From positions 1-64,000 of the forward strand of contig NZ_WVEM01000001.1 of the NCBI RefSeq assembly GCF_009847015.1: DNA of 64,000 bases. The letters are read 5' to 3'. Below, in pieces: positions 9,483 to 18,453 of this stretch. Within the stretch, counting starts at the first letter, position 1; the number at the start of each line of letters is the position of its first letter. Origin of the DNA: Sunxiuqinia indica. Its GTDB lineage: Bacteria; Bacteroidota; Bacteroidia; Bacteroidales; Prolixibacteraceae. The notes below the pieces were generated by a model, which was not told the origin of the DNA, did no database searches, and was given only the letters and a program-made list of their open reading frames with translations. The position numbers were made by a program, and so were the translations under genes.

Positions 9483-11288
9483 TTAGAATGGCCAAATCAT
9501 TGGAATGAGGGTGACAGATATAATAAACGCGATCAGATTCAAGGGTAATCCTACTTTGGTGTAGTCGCCAAATTTATAGTTTCCAAGTCCCTGAACCAGG
9601 AGGTTTGTTTGGTAACCGATTGGAGATGAGAAACTTGCTGACGCTGCAATGCAGATTGCAATAAAGAATGGCTTTGGATCTACTCCCATTTGAGTTGCGG
9701 CTGAAAAGGCAATCGGAAAAACCAGAGCTGCGGCAGCGTTATTTGTTATAATCTCGGTGAAAACTGTTGTAATTAAATAGATTGTGATCAGTACGCCAAT
9801 CGGCCCAAATGATTTTGAAAAATTGATCGCGGTTGTTGCAATACTGTCCGCTGCTCCAGAATTTTGTAAGGCTTTACTTAATCCAAAAGCACAGGCAATG
9901 GTTATTAACACATCCCACGAAATTGCTTTGGTATATTTCCGGTTTGGAAGAATATTAATCCAGGCCATCAAAACGGCAACGATAGCCGCAAAGTAAAACA
10001 TGTCCAATTTATTCCCGCCAACTTCGGGTAAATAGCGACCAATCGTCGCACCAACAATCATTAGTAAAACGAGTAATAATGCGAGTAGTCGTTGTCCTTT
10101 GTATCGTGGCGGGGGAATTTCCCCAATAAAAGAGGTCAGGTAAAATCCGGTAGATTCGCCCCAGTTTTTTATGAAATTTTCGTTTGTTAGAAGTACCAGG
10201 CTGTCACCTGCTTTCATCCGGAAATCTCCAACATTTGTTGATATGGTTTCTCCATTTCTATAGACTGCTAATACTTCGGCTTGGTAGTGGTTTAAAAAGT
10301 CAAATTGGTCAACTGTTTGATTAATCCCGGGAAAACGGGGAGCAATAACAGCTTCAATTTGTTTGATGTCGGTGCTTTTATAAAATTTACCAAATCCTTT
10401 AAGAGCTTTGAATTCTAATTTACGCTGAGGAATAAGGTTTTCAAGTATTTCAGACTTTACAGCAATAACAAGCTTATCATCCTGATGAAGGATATATTTT
10501 CCTTTGCGGGCATCAATAATTTCATGATCTCTTTCAATCGAATGGATAATGATATTTTTTAATTGATGCGTACGTCCATTATTAATTTCTTCGCCAGCAA
10601 GTGAGCTGTTGGGTGGGAGAGTCGCATCTAAAAAATACTCTTTGTAATCCAGGCTATCTCTTTTATTGTTGTTTTTTTTGCCCGGAAGCAGTCGATGTCC
10701 AATGAATGCCAAATAAATAAAACCGGTCAGGGCGATCCAGATGCCCACTTTCCCTAGTTCAAACATAAACAATCCATCAAACCCGTTTTCAAGCATTAGG
10801 CCGTGCACAACCAGATTTGTAGATGTTCCGATTAAGGTACAAATACCACCTAGAATAGTCGCATACGACAGAGGTATCAGAAACTTCTGAGGAGAAAGGT
10901 TCATTTTTTCTGCCCAGTTTTTTATCATCGGAGCAAAAATGATGACTACCGGCGTGTTGTTTAAGAAGGCTGAAATGAAAGAAACAGGAATCAAAATTTT
11001 AGTCAATGTGATGGGCATTTTACCTCTTCTTTTTGGTAGAAATGCACGGGCAACAATATTCAATGCCCCGGTTTGTCGAACTCCTTCACTAACCAAAAAC
11101 AGGACAGCCACCGTGAGCATCCCTTTGTTTGAAAAGCCCGCAAGGCTCTCCTGGGTGGTGACAACTCCTGCCGACATTAACACGACAAGTGCTGAAAAGA
11201 GCAGCAGTCCTGGACGCATCCAATCGTTAATCAGTGCAATTATCATGACCACAATAACTGCAATAACAAAATAGCCTTCAAAAGTCAT
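9483..11288 (-). CDS. SLC13-family permease with two RCK-C (TrkA-C) domains, probable sulfate transporter
   Basis: About 601 residues from the ATG at 11288; the longer frame from a TTG at 11309 overlaps a -7 promoter box, so the ATG is preferred. The N-terminal half (about 1-205) and C-terminal half (about 400-601) are hydrophobic, with the family's duplicated re-entrant segments (ISAFLNNTPVVIIFAP and FTEIITNNAAAALVFPIAF). The middle holds two cytoplasmic TrkA-C domains (about 215-295 and 305-385). This layout matches SLC13/SAC1-like anion transporters. Co-orientation with cysD and cysN makes sulfate the likely substrate (inference). Confidence 0.85.
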   Translation of the reverse strand: MTFEGYFVIAVIVVMIIALINDWMRPGLLLFSALVVLMSAGVVTTQESLAGFSNKGMLTVAVLFLVSEGVRQTGALNIVARAFLPKRRGKMPITLTKILIPVSFISAFLNNTPVVIIFAPMIKNWAEKMNLSPQKFLIPLSYATILGGICTLIGTSTNLVVHGLMLENGFDGLFMFELGKVGIWIALTGFIYLAFIGHRLLPGKKNNNKRDSLDYKEYFLDATLPPNSSLAGEEINNGRTHQLKNIIIHSIERDHEIIDARKGKYILHQDDKLVIAVKSEILENLIPQRKLEFKALKGFGKFYKSTDIKQIEAVIAPRFPGINQTVDQFDFLNHYQAEVLAVYRNGETISTNVGDFRMKAGDSLVLLTNENFIKNWGESTGFYLTSFIGEIPPPRYKGQRLLALLLVLLMIVGATIGRYLPEVGGNKLDMFYFAAIVAVLMAWINILPNRKYTKAISWDVLITIACAFGLSKALQNSGAADSIATTAINFSKSFGPIGVLITIYLITTVFTEIITNNAAAALVFPIAFSAATQMGVDPKPFFIAICIAASASFSSPIGYQTNLLVQGLGNYKFGDYTKVGLPLNLIAFIISVTLIPMIWPF

Positions 11289-11306
11289 CAATGGTGATTT
11301 TTGAAA

Positions 11307-11314
11307 CAAAAGTA
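11307..11314 (-). promoter_or_regulatory. -7 box of the sulfate permease gene
   Basis: The minus strand reads TACTTTTG, an exact TAnnTTTG match, 18 bp before the ATG at 11288. It lies over the alternative TTG start, so transcripts from here could only use the ATG. The -33 element is not obvious. Confidence 0.5.
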
Positions 11315-11459
11315 AGTTTATTTACCTAACCACCTATGGAGTGAAATACTTAATTTAAAAGGAAACCTAGGTGAAGAAAAAAATACTGTTATAATTTACT
11401 CATTCCCTTAAAGTTGCCTGTTTTGTTGGCTGTGTGTGCTTTTTTTATTGATATTTTCT

Positions 11460-11490
11460 TTTGTCGTTTAGGTTGAAAAACATATTTTTG
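11460..11490 (+). promoter_or_regulatory. Consensus Bacteroidota sigma promoter of tRNA-Lys
   Basis: TTTG at 11460-11463, a 19-nt spacer and TATTTTTG at 11483-11490 match the -33/-7 consensus TTTG-N19-TAnnTTTG exactly. The tRNA starts 34 bp downstream. Confidence 0.85.
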
Positions 11491-11524
11491 CACCGCCTTT
11501 AAACAAAAAGGCAACATACAGGAT

Positions 11525-11600
11525 GACTCAGTAGCTCAGCTGGTAGAGCACATCCCTTTTAAGGATGGGGTCCTGGGTTCGAACCCCAGCTGAGTCACCA
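11525..11600 (+). tRNA. tRNA-Lys (anticodon TTT), CCA encoded
   Basis: A 76-nt cloverleaf. The 7-bp acceptor stem is GACTCAG / CTGAGTC, the discriminator is A and the encoded CCA is at 11598-11600. The anticodon stem CATCC / GGATG encloses the loop CTTTTAA, so the anticodon is TTT (Lys). The T arm is CTGGG-TTCGAAC-CCCAG. An integrase gene of the same orientation follows, so the 3' half is the likely integration site of the element that fills the rest of the window. Confidence 0.97.
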
Positions 11601-11621
11601 ATTAAGAAATCAAAAAGACTT

Positions 11622-11657
11622 AAAAGCGCTTAAATCATAGGTTTAGGCGCTTTTTTA
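11622..11657 (+). terminator. Terminator after tRNA-Lys
   Basis: A 13-bp stem with one wobble pair (AAAAGCGCTTAAA / TTTAGGCGCTTTT) and a 7-nt loop ends in a T run. It starts 22 bp after the tRNA CCA. Confidence 0.85.
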
Positions 11658-11700
11658 TTTTGCGACAGACACCAAAATATGCACCAAATCGCAAAATAAA

Positions 11701-11857
11701 CGAGACCATATCGAGACCTATCGTCAGAAAACCTTAAATAGGTCTCGGTAATCGACGTAGTTTTCTGATGATCAATTCATTTTGAATTATTTTGTTTCGT
11801 TTTGATGCTAGGAAATGAGACCCCAGCGGGATTAGTTTTAAGCATGGAAACGAGACC
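11701..11857 (+). other. Attachment-region repeats, candidate integrase arm-type sites
   Basis: The heptamer CGAGACC occurs at 11701, 11712 and 11851, with a TGAGACC variant at 11816 and the inverse GGTCTCG at 11741. The inverse copy is flanked by a 9-bp inverted repeat, TCAGAAAAC at 11724 and GTTTTCTGA at 11760. Spaced direct and inverted short repeats between an att core and an integrase gene are typical of arm-type sites for lambda/IntDOT-like recombinases. That the integrase binds them is inference. Confidence 0.55.
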
Positions 11858-11885
11858 ATTTTAAAACCAAAAAATGAGTTGATTT

Positions 11886-13088
11886 ATGCGAATTACTGTA
11901 AGTTTTTCTTTAAAGAGGTCAAAGTCCCGTGCAGACGGGAAATGCCCGGTTTATGTCCGGTGCACGATGAATGGCCAACGTTTCGAATTATCTACTGGAA
12001 TTTTTATTATCCAGGAATCCTGGGATGATGGAATGCAAAAGGTGATTGGAAGAACAGAAGAAGCAAAAATTCTAAACAACCGGTTGGATAAAATTGGTTC
12101 ACGCGTGCAGGATGTGTACAATCAGTTGGAATCTAAAGGAAATCCCTTTTCCGTATTTCATGTAAAAAGCAGATTGCAAGGAGTGAGCGACGAAAAAGGA
12201 GTGATTGAAATCCTGGACAACATTATTAAAGGTATAGAGGCACGGGTTGGAAATGATTATTCAGAAGGAACATTGAAACACTACAAAACCAGCAGGGAGC
12301 GGCTGGCACATTTTTTCAAGATCAAACTTAGGAAAAATGACTTCCCTCTATCAATGGTTGACTACAGCTTTTTGAATTCATTTGACCTCTATCTTAAAAC
12401 TGAGCACCGGCTAAAGCCGAACACTGTCCTCACCTATCATAAGCATTTGAAGAAGGTTCTAAATACGGCCATCGCCATGAATTTGCTTTCCCATAATCCA
12501 TACAGTTCATTCAAAGTTAGCCGCAATGAAACTCACAGGGATTACCTGACAATCCAGGAACTGGAAAAAATCAAAAGTAAGGAGATCAACACACTCAGAA
12601 TGGAGATTATCCGGGATGTATTCGTTTTTGCATGTTATACAGGGCTGGGGTATGCAGAACTCATTGAGCTTAGCCACAGCCATATTCATCAAGGGAATGA
12701 CGGTGGCAAATGGATCATCATTGATCGGAATAAGACCAATATCCGGTGTCAGATTCCTTTATTACCCCAAGCCAAAGCCATATTGGGGAAATATGGTAAT
12801 TTCCCTGAGAACAAAAATAAAGGAAAGCTGCTCCCTGTGCGCTCAAATCAAAAGATGAATGAATACCTAAAAGAATTAGCAGAAATTTGCGGGATAAAAA
12901 AGAAATTATCCATGCATGTGGCTCGCCATACTTTTGCCACAACGGTTACTTTAGCTAATGGAGTTCCTATTGAGACTGTTTCAAAGATGTTGGGACATAC
13001 TTCGTTAAAAACGACTCAAATCTATGCAAGGATTGTGGATTCGAAGATTAGTAAGGATATGGAAAGACTAACTAGGGTTTTTAAATAA
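11886..13088 (+). CDS. Tyrosine recombinase/integrase of the IntDOT-like family
   Basis: 400 residues. An N-terminal arm-binding domain (about 1-95, MRITVSFSLKRSKSRADGKC) and a SAM-like core-binding domain (about 110-205) precede the catalytic domain. Catalytic residues visible are the H-x-x-R box at 344-347 (HVAR), His371 in LGHTS and the nucleophile Tyr380 in QIYAR. The usual first Arg lies in TGLGYAEL, where Gly replaces it; IntDOT also lacks this Arg. It should catalyse integration and excision at the tRNA-Lys 3' end just upstream. It is transcribed away from the tRNA and ends shortly before the PUL sigma factor. Confidence 0.93.
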   Translation: MRITVSFSLKRSKSRADGKCPVYVRCTMNGQRFELSTGIFIIQESWDDGMQKVIGRTEEAKILNNRLDKIGSRVQDVYNQLESKGNPFSVFHVKSRLQGVSDEKGVIEILDNIIKGIEARVGNDYSEGTLKHYKTSRERLAHFFKIKLRKNDFPLSMVDYSFLNSFDLYLKTEHRLKPNTVLTYHKHLKKVLNTAIAMNLLSHNPYSSFKVSRNETHRDYLTIQELEKIKSKEINTLRMEIIRDVFVFACYTGLGYAELIELSHSHIHQGNDGGKWIIIDRNKTNIRCQIPLLPQAKAILGKYGNFPENKNKGKLLPVRSNQKMNEYLKELAEICGIKKKLSMHVARHTFATTVTLANGVPIETVSKMLGHTSLKTTQIYARIVDSKISKDMERLTRVFK

Positions 13089-13131
13089 ATCCCCTAGTAG
13101 ATGCAAATTCCAATTATTATTCAAAAAGCGA

Positions 13132-13139
13132 TATATTTG
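13132..13139 (+). promoter_or_regulatory. -7 box of the PUL ECF sigma gene
   Basis: TATATTTG matches TAnnTTTG exactly. It lies inside the longest possible reading frame of the sigma factor (ATG at 13101) and 21 bp before the TTG at 13161. If used, it excludes the ATG start. No matching -33 element is clear. Confidence 0.5.
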
Positions 13140-13160
13140 CAAACTACATTTTTTATAGCC

Positions 13161-13748
13161 TTGAAAAATTTAAAATCAAATAAGGAGCTTCTGATACTCA
13201 TTCAAAAGGATGACAGGGTTGCTTTTTTCCACATTTATGAAAGGTACTATAATAGACTATATGGGTTTGTCCTAAAATATGTGAAACAGAAAGAAGATAC
13301 AGAAGAAATTGTTCAGGAGGTTTTTGTGAAAATTTGGGAATCTCGAAGTAAAATTGACGCATATTCTTCGTTCGAATCATTTCTGTTTACCGTAGCTTAC
13401 AATGCCACAATGAATATGCTGCGCAAGAAAGCTAATGAGAAGAAATATATTGAGTATATTAAATCATTGCAGCGCACCCATGATTCACCTGATTTAATCG
13501 ATGAAATCCACTTTAATGAATTGAATAGTAAAGTACAATCGCTACTGAATGAATTGACTCCCCGTCAGAAAGAAATATTTCAGTTAAGTCGTGAACAAGG
13601 ACTATCACATGATGAAATAGCCATTAAACTGAATATTTCGGTTAATACAGTAAAAAAACACATAGCAAATACACTTGCTTTTCTAAAATCTAAAATTGAT
13701 AATGGACAGGCAATCAGTCTGTTATTTGTTTTCTTGTTTTTGAATTAA
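13161..13748 (+). CDS. ECF sigma factor controlling the PUL
   Basis: About 195 residues from the TTG at 13161; the frame can be extended to an ATG at 13101, but that adds an atypical hydrophobic N-terminus and overlaps a -7 box. Region 2 is seen in KQKEDTEEIVQEVFVKIWE and VAYNATMNMLRKK, and region 4 in LTPRQKEIFQLSREQGLSHD followed by NISVNTVKKHI. This is the FecI-like subgroup paired with FecR in Bacteroidota PULs. The FecR-like anti-sigma and a SusC with an STN domain follow, so it is probably released when SusC binds its glycan ligand and then activates susC. Confidence 0.85.
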   Translation: MKNLKSNKELLILIQKDDRVAFFHIYERYYNRLYGFVLKYVKQKEDTEEIVQEVFVKIWESRSKIDAYSSFESFLFTVAYNATMNMLRKKANEKKYIEYIKSLQRTHDSPDLIDEIHFNELNSKVQSLLNELTPRQKEIFQLSREQGLSHDEIAIKLNISVNTVKKHIANTLAFLKSKIDNGQAISLLFVFLFLN

Positions 13749-13893
13749 AAAAAAGTCACTTTTTACATACTTCGATTAGCCAGATTAAGTGTATAACTTT
13801 TAGAAACTTCAAAGAAGAAGTTTAATTTTGGTTTAAGCAGGTCGGTTAATTTATTGCCTTTCAAAGAATTTTGGAAGGTGTATTCAGATAAGA

Positions 13894-14958
13894 ATGAAAA
13901 AAGAATTACTTATAAAATTTTTAAACAATCATTGCACAGATGCCGAAGTCGATGAGGTGTATAGTTGGATAAGGACTAATGCATTAAATGAAGAAGATAC
14001 GAGATGGAGCATTGAGGTATGGAACTCCCACCAGGAGACCAACGATATATATGATGATGACTTTTATGCAATTTTTGATAAAATCCAGAAAAAAATAGAT
14101 GATAACAATTCAAATAGCAATGGGAGAGAAAGCAAATCACTAAAATTATTTGTTCCACCAAATTGGTTGACAAAAGCTGCAGCTATTTTGCTAATACCAG
14201 TACTTACCATCTTACTTTATACTCTTTCTGAGAAAAGAATTGAATCTGATAAATATGCTAAACTTGCCGTTGATTCTCTAGAAGTTATTGCTCCATTTGG
14301 ATCACAAACTGTAGTACAGCTATCTGATGGCTCAGAGGTGCAGTTAAATTATGGTAGCAAAATTAAATATCCGTATTTTTTTTCAAGTAACACACGGGAA
14401 GTAACTCTTACCGGTGAGGGCTTCTTTAAAGTCGCACATAATCCTGAAAAGCCGTTTATCGTAAAAGCTGGGAACTTAAACGTAAAAGCGGTTGGAACGA
14501 CTTTCAATGTCTTAGCTTATCCTGATAATAATTTTATTGAAACTACGCTTGTTACCGGAAAGGTTATTTTGGAGCAAGAAAAGAAGGATGGGAAAACTGA
14601 AACGATTGGCACAATGAAACCCGGCTTGCATGTAAACTATAATTTGCTGAATGGATCAATTTCGAGTACTGACGGTAACATTGAAAAGTACATTTCATGG
14701 ACTGAAGGCAAGCTAATCTTCATAGATACACCTATACTTCAGGTTACTGATAGACTGAGTCGAATGTTTAATGTTGATTTCGAAGTTAAAGATGAAATAA
14801 AGAATTATACATATACGGTCACCTTTACGGGTGATCCCCTAGACCAGATCTTAGACCTGATGGCTTTAGCAACTCCAATAGATTATAAAATATTACCCCG
14901 AAAAAAGTTACCGGATGGTTCGTACTCAAAGCAAAAAGTAATATTGGAAAAACGATAA
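13894..14958 (+). CDS. FecR-like anti-sigma factor
   Basis: 354 residues: a cytoplasmic N-terminal helical domain (about 1-85), a single membrane helix at about 92-111, the FecR domain at about 131-225 (VIAPFGSQTVVQLSDGS, then GEGFFKVAHN and VGTTFNVLAY) and a C-terminal DUF4974 domain at about 270-354. It transmits the periplasmic signal from the STN domain of the SusC encoded next to the sigma factor encoded upstream. The gene order sigma, FecR, SusC, SusD is the standard trans-envelope switch. Confidence 0.92.
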   Translation: MKKELLIKFLNNHCTDAEVDEVYSWIRTNALNEEDTRWSIEVWNSHQETNDIYDDDFYAIFDKIQKKIDDNNSNSNGRESKSLKLFVPPNWLTKAAAILLIPVLTILLYTLSEKRIESDKYAKLAVDSLEVIAPFGSQTVVQLSDGSEVQLNYGSKIKYPYFFSSNTREVTLTGEGFFKVAHNPEKPFIVKAGNLNVKAVGTTFNVLAYPDNNFIETTLVTGKVILEQEKKDGKTETIGTMKPGLHVNYNLLNGSISSTDGNIEKYISWTEGKLIFIDTPILQVTDRLSRMFNVDFEVKDEIKNYTYTVTFTGDPLDQILDLMALATPIDYKILPRKKLPDGSYSKQKVILEKR

Positions 14959-15015
14959 TAAAATTAAAACCTAACTAAAAGTGATTTGCCTATGATATAA
15001 CCTAACAAAACGACA

Positions 15016-15078
15016 ACAGGGAAATGCGCCAACACTTCCCTGAAGAGATTAAATTAAATCCCTGTCTGATATACAGGG
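15016..15078 (+). promoter_or_regulatory. Tandem, mutually competing stem-loops in the susC leader
   Basis: Four short segments can pair in two ways: CAGGGAA (15017-15023) with TTCCCTG (15036-15042), and CCCTGT (15060-15065) with ACAGGG (15073-15078). ACAGGG also occurs at 15016-15021, so the first and third segments could pair instead. The last stem ends 27 nt before the susC ATG. A role in leader regulation is inference. Confidence 0.4.
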
Positions 15079-15105
15079 TAATTATAAACTAATCAATACA
15101 AAAAT

Positions 15106-18100
15106 ATGAAAAAAAATCAGGATTTGTCTGGGGATATAAAATTTCCTGGGCATAAAAAAGTATTAAGGATTATGAAACTAACAGCCTTTTTGATCATGAT
15201 TTCTATGTTCGGTGTTCTCGCGAACAAAACGTATTCGCAATCAAAAATGCTTAATCTCAACATGGAAAAAGCAACGGTTCGCGAAGTCCTATCTAAAATA
15301 GAGGATCAAAGTGAATTTCATTTTATGTATAGTGCTGAAGTCATCGATGTAAACAGGTTAGTTTCAATTAATGTTCAGGATACAAAAATAGATGAAGTTT
15401 TAAAATCGCTATTTGCGGGAACAAAGGTTGATTATACAATACAGGATAGATTTATTGTGCTAAGTCTTCCTGAAGATAGTAATGCCACTACAATACAGCA
15501 GAAGTCACTTACAGTTTTAGGTAAAGTAACCGATTCATCAAATATGCCGCTCCCTGGTGTAACCGTAGTCTTAAAAGGCACGACAAAGGGTACCATTACC
15601 GATTCCGATGGGAATTACATTCTTAATAATGTAGCGGGGGATGCCATTCTGGTATTCTCTTTCGTGGGAATGAAAGCACAGGAAATACCAGTTAATGAAC
15701 AAACGTCAATTGACGTAACTCTTATAGAAGAGGCTATTGGGATTGAAGAAGTTGTGGCTATCGGATATGGGACGATGAAAAAAAGCGATCTGACAGGATC
15801 TGTTGTTTCTGCAAATATTGAAGCATTTCGTGAATCTCCCAATGTAAGTATTTTGCAATCGTTACAGGGTGCTGTACCTGGAGTAAGAATAGGACAAACT
15901 AATCAGGCAGGGCAAGAAGCTGGCATTTCAGTAAGAGGAACTTCAACTTTAAATGGATCAACAGATCCTTTAATAATTTTAGATGGCATTATTTACAATG
16001 GGAGTATTACCAGATTAAATCCTAATGATATTAAATCAGTTGATGTATTAAAAGACCCAAGTAGTAAAGCAATTTATGGAGCAAGGGCTGCAAACGGAGT
16101 TATACTGATAACTTCCAAAAGCGGTAAAGCAAATAAAAGACCGGAAATTAATTATACGGTATCTGCAACAATGCAAACACCAACAAATAATGCACGACTA
16201 CTAAATCAGGAAGAATTTCTAAAAAAAATAAAAGATATAAACTACGAAACAGCTTATCTTGCCAGTGATTATTTGGAAGAAAATACGGATTGGGATTATT
16301 CTCAAAGCGAATTGGTTCTTGCAAACATTGAAGGGATAGAAAATGGAACTGATTTTGATTGGTGGGATGCTTTAACTTCTCCTGGGCATCTCGTAACACA
16401 TAATCTTAGCCTTAGTGGAGGAACAAAAAATACATCTTATTTTGTGTCGGGGGGGTATACCGATTACGAAGGCTTTTTAATGAATGACGATTATCAACGC
16501 TCTTCGGTACGTATTAACATAGAAACGCAAGTAACTCCATGGCTAAAAGCTGGCATAAATACATTTGGCACATTCAATGATTATTCAGGAGTATGCCCTA
16601 ATATGAGTAGCTTAGCAAAGACATCTCCCTTTGTTTTACCTAAAGATGAAAATGGAGACTATGTCGTTAATCATTTAGGAGACAACATTATAAACCCTTT
16701 TCTTGATGCCACGGCAGATGACGAAGATTTAAGGAACAGCATTTCAGGAAATTTTTATGGAATTGTTTCTATTCCCTGGATTAAAGGTTTAAGTTATCGT
16801 ATTAACTATAGCAATAACCTGAGATGGCAGAGTCACTATTACAGTAACAAATACGACGAAAGTCAGACAGGATCAGCATACAAAGTAAATGCTTCGACAA
16901 ATGATATGTTATTGGATAATATTGTTACTTATAATAAAAAAATCAATGAAGTACACAGTCTCGAGTTTACTATTGTTTATGGATGTACACAAACAGACTA
17001 TGAAAAAACAACAGCTTTAGGAACAAATTTTTCGAACCTTGACTTATCGTATAACAGTCTCCAGCAGGCAACTGTCCAAAACATTTCTTCTTCAGCATGG
17101 AAAGAGTCATCGCTGTATCAGATGGGGCGTATGAATTACAATTACAAAAATCGCTATTTGTTAACGGCTACTATTCGTCGCGATGGCTTCAGCGGTTTTT
17201 CTAAAAATAATAAGTTCGGAATCTTTCCTTCAGTTGGTTTAGGTTGGGTACTATCGGATGAAAACTTTTATAACATTCCGTCTCTTGAATATTTCAAGTT
17301 AAGGGGCAGTTACGGTGAAAACGGGAATTTAACAACCCGTTATAGTTCGCTTGCCGTTGTCGAATCTGATGGTTATTCTCAATATGTATTTGGAGATGGA
17401 GCTTCAACATCAAATGGGCAAGAACCAACATCTTTAGCTAATAACGAACTAAGTTGGGAAACAACCACCGGATTTAATTTTGGGATAGATTTTGCAGCGT
17501 TTAACAATCGCTTAAGGGGTAATATTGAGTACTACCGCACAACAACCACAGATTTATTATGGGATATGACGTTACCTGAAATGACAGGTTTTTCGGACAT
17601 AACAACTAATTTGGGGAAAATTGCTAATACTGGCTTTGAGCTGGCTGTTTTTACAACACCCGTTAAAGCGAGCAATTTTACATGGAATCTGGATCTTAAT
17701 ATTTCTACAAATAAAAATGAAATAAAAGAACTGATAGGAATAGACGAAGATGGTGATGGCGTTGAAGATGATTTGGTTTCAAGTGGGTTATTTATTGGCG
17801 AATCTATTGGTGCGATCTATACATACGAAATCGATGGAATGTGGCAGTTGGATGATGATATAATGACTGGTTTTTTCCCGGGAACATACAGGATCGTAGA
17901 TCAAGATGGTGATGGAATAATTAGTGCGGCTAAGGATCGGAAAATCCTGGGACACACGGAGCCTGTATACCAATTTGGAATTCAAAATACTTTAAAATAT
18001 AAAAATTTCACTCTTCGCTTTTTCATTAATTCTATCCAGGGAGGAAAAAATGGATATATGAAGGCCAATAATCCGAGTGGATATTCAACAGGCTTAGCTC

Positions 18101-18435
18101 AAAACTACAACTGGTTTAATTTTTATGATTACTGGTCTCCTTCTAATCCAAATGCAAAGTATAAGAATAGCTGGTTATCTCCGTCTATTAGTGCTTCTAG
18201 ATATCAATCAAGAAGCTTTGTGAGGCTGCAGGATATTTCTTTAGCTTACAAGCTGGAGGCTTCATTGTTGAACAAACTGGGAATAGGAGATGCAAAAATA
18301 TACATTAGTGGCAAAAACCTGTTGACCTTTACCAAATGGGATGGATGGGATCCTGAAACTGGGCAAGGTATTAGCAATGGTAGTGCATACCCTGTAATGA
18401 AATCCTATACATTAGGTCTCGACCTTACATTTTAA
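15106..18435 (+). CDS. susC: SusC-like TonB-dependent receptor with STN signalling domain
   Basis: 1109 residues. The N-terminal extension and signal peptide end near TYSQ (about residue 45). The STN domain spans about 49-120 and contacts FecR. A CarboxypepD-regulatory-like domain spans about 136-207, then comes the SusC signature with IGYGTMKKSDLTGSV (219-233), the plug (about 225-345) and a 22-strand outer-membrane barrel ending in Phe, as needed for barrel insertion. With the SusD lid it imports oligosaccharides using TonB energy. The STN domain shows that this receptor also signals to the adjacent FecR and ECF sigma. It is 18 bp from susD. Confidence 0.97.
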   Translation: MKKNQDLSGDIKFPGHKKVLRIMKLTAFLIMISMFGVLANKTYSQSKMLNLNMEKATVREVLSKIEDQSEFHFMYSAEVIDVNRLVSINVQDTKIDEVLKSLFAGTKVDYTIQDRFIVLSLPEDSNATTIQQKSLTVLGKVTDSSNMPLPGVTVVLKGTTKGTITDSDGNYILNNVAGDAILVFSFVGMKAQEIPVNEQTSIDVTLIEEAIGIEEVVAIGYGTMKKSDLTGSVVSANIEAFRESPNVSILQSLQGAVPGVRIGQTNQAGQEAGISVRGTSTLNGSTDPLIILDGIIYNGSITRLNPNDIKSVDVLKDPSSKAIYGARAANGVILITSKSGKANKRPEINYTVSATMQTPTNNARLLNQEEFLKKIKDINYETAYLASDYLEENTDWDYSQSELVLANIEGIENGTDFDWWDALTSPGHLVTHNLSLSGGTKNTSYFVSGGYTDYEGFLMNDDYQRSSVRINIETQVTPWLKAGINTFGTFNDYSGVCPNMSSLAKTSPFVLPKDENGDYVVNHLGDNIINPFLDATADDEDLRNSISGNFYGIVSIPWIKGLSYRINYSNNLRWQSHYYSNKYDESQTGSAYKVNASTNDMLLDNIVTYNKKINEVHSLEFTIVYGCTQTDYEKTTALGTNFSNLDLSYNSLQQATVQNISSSAWKESSLYQMGRMNYNYKNRYLLTATIRRDGFSGFSKNNKFGIFPSVGLGWVLSDENFYNIPSLEYFKLRGSYGENGNLTTRYSSLAVVESDGYSQYVFGDGASTSNGQEPTSLANNELSWETTTGFNFGIDFAAFNNRLRGNIEYYRTTTTDLLWDMTLPEMTGFSDITTNLGKIANTGFELAVFTTPVKASNFTWNLDLNISTNKNEIKELIGIDEDGDGVEDDLVSSGLFIGESIGAIYTYEIDGMWQLDDDIMTGFFPGTYRIVDQDGDGIISAAKDRKILGHTEPVYQFGIQNTLKYKNFTLRFFINSIQGGKNGYMKANNPSGYSTGLAQNYNWFNFYDYWSPSNPNAKYKNSWLSPSISASRYQSRSFVRLQDISLAYKLEASLLNKLGIGDAKIYISGKNLLTFTKWDGWDPETGQGISNGSAYPVMKSYTLGLDLTF

Positions 18436-18453
18436 CCTAATAATCTACGAAAA

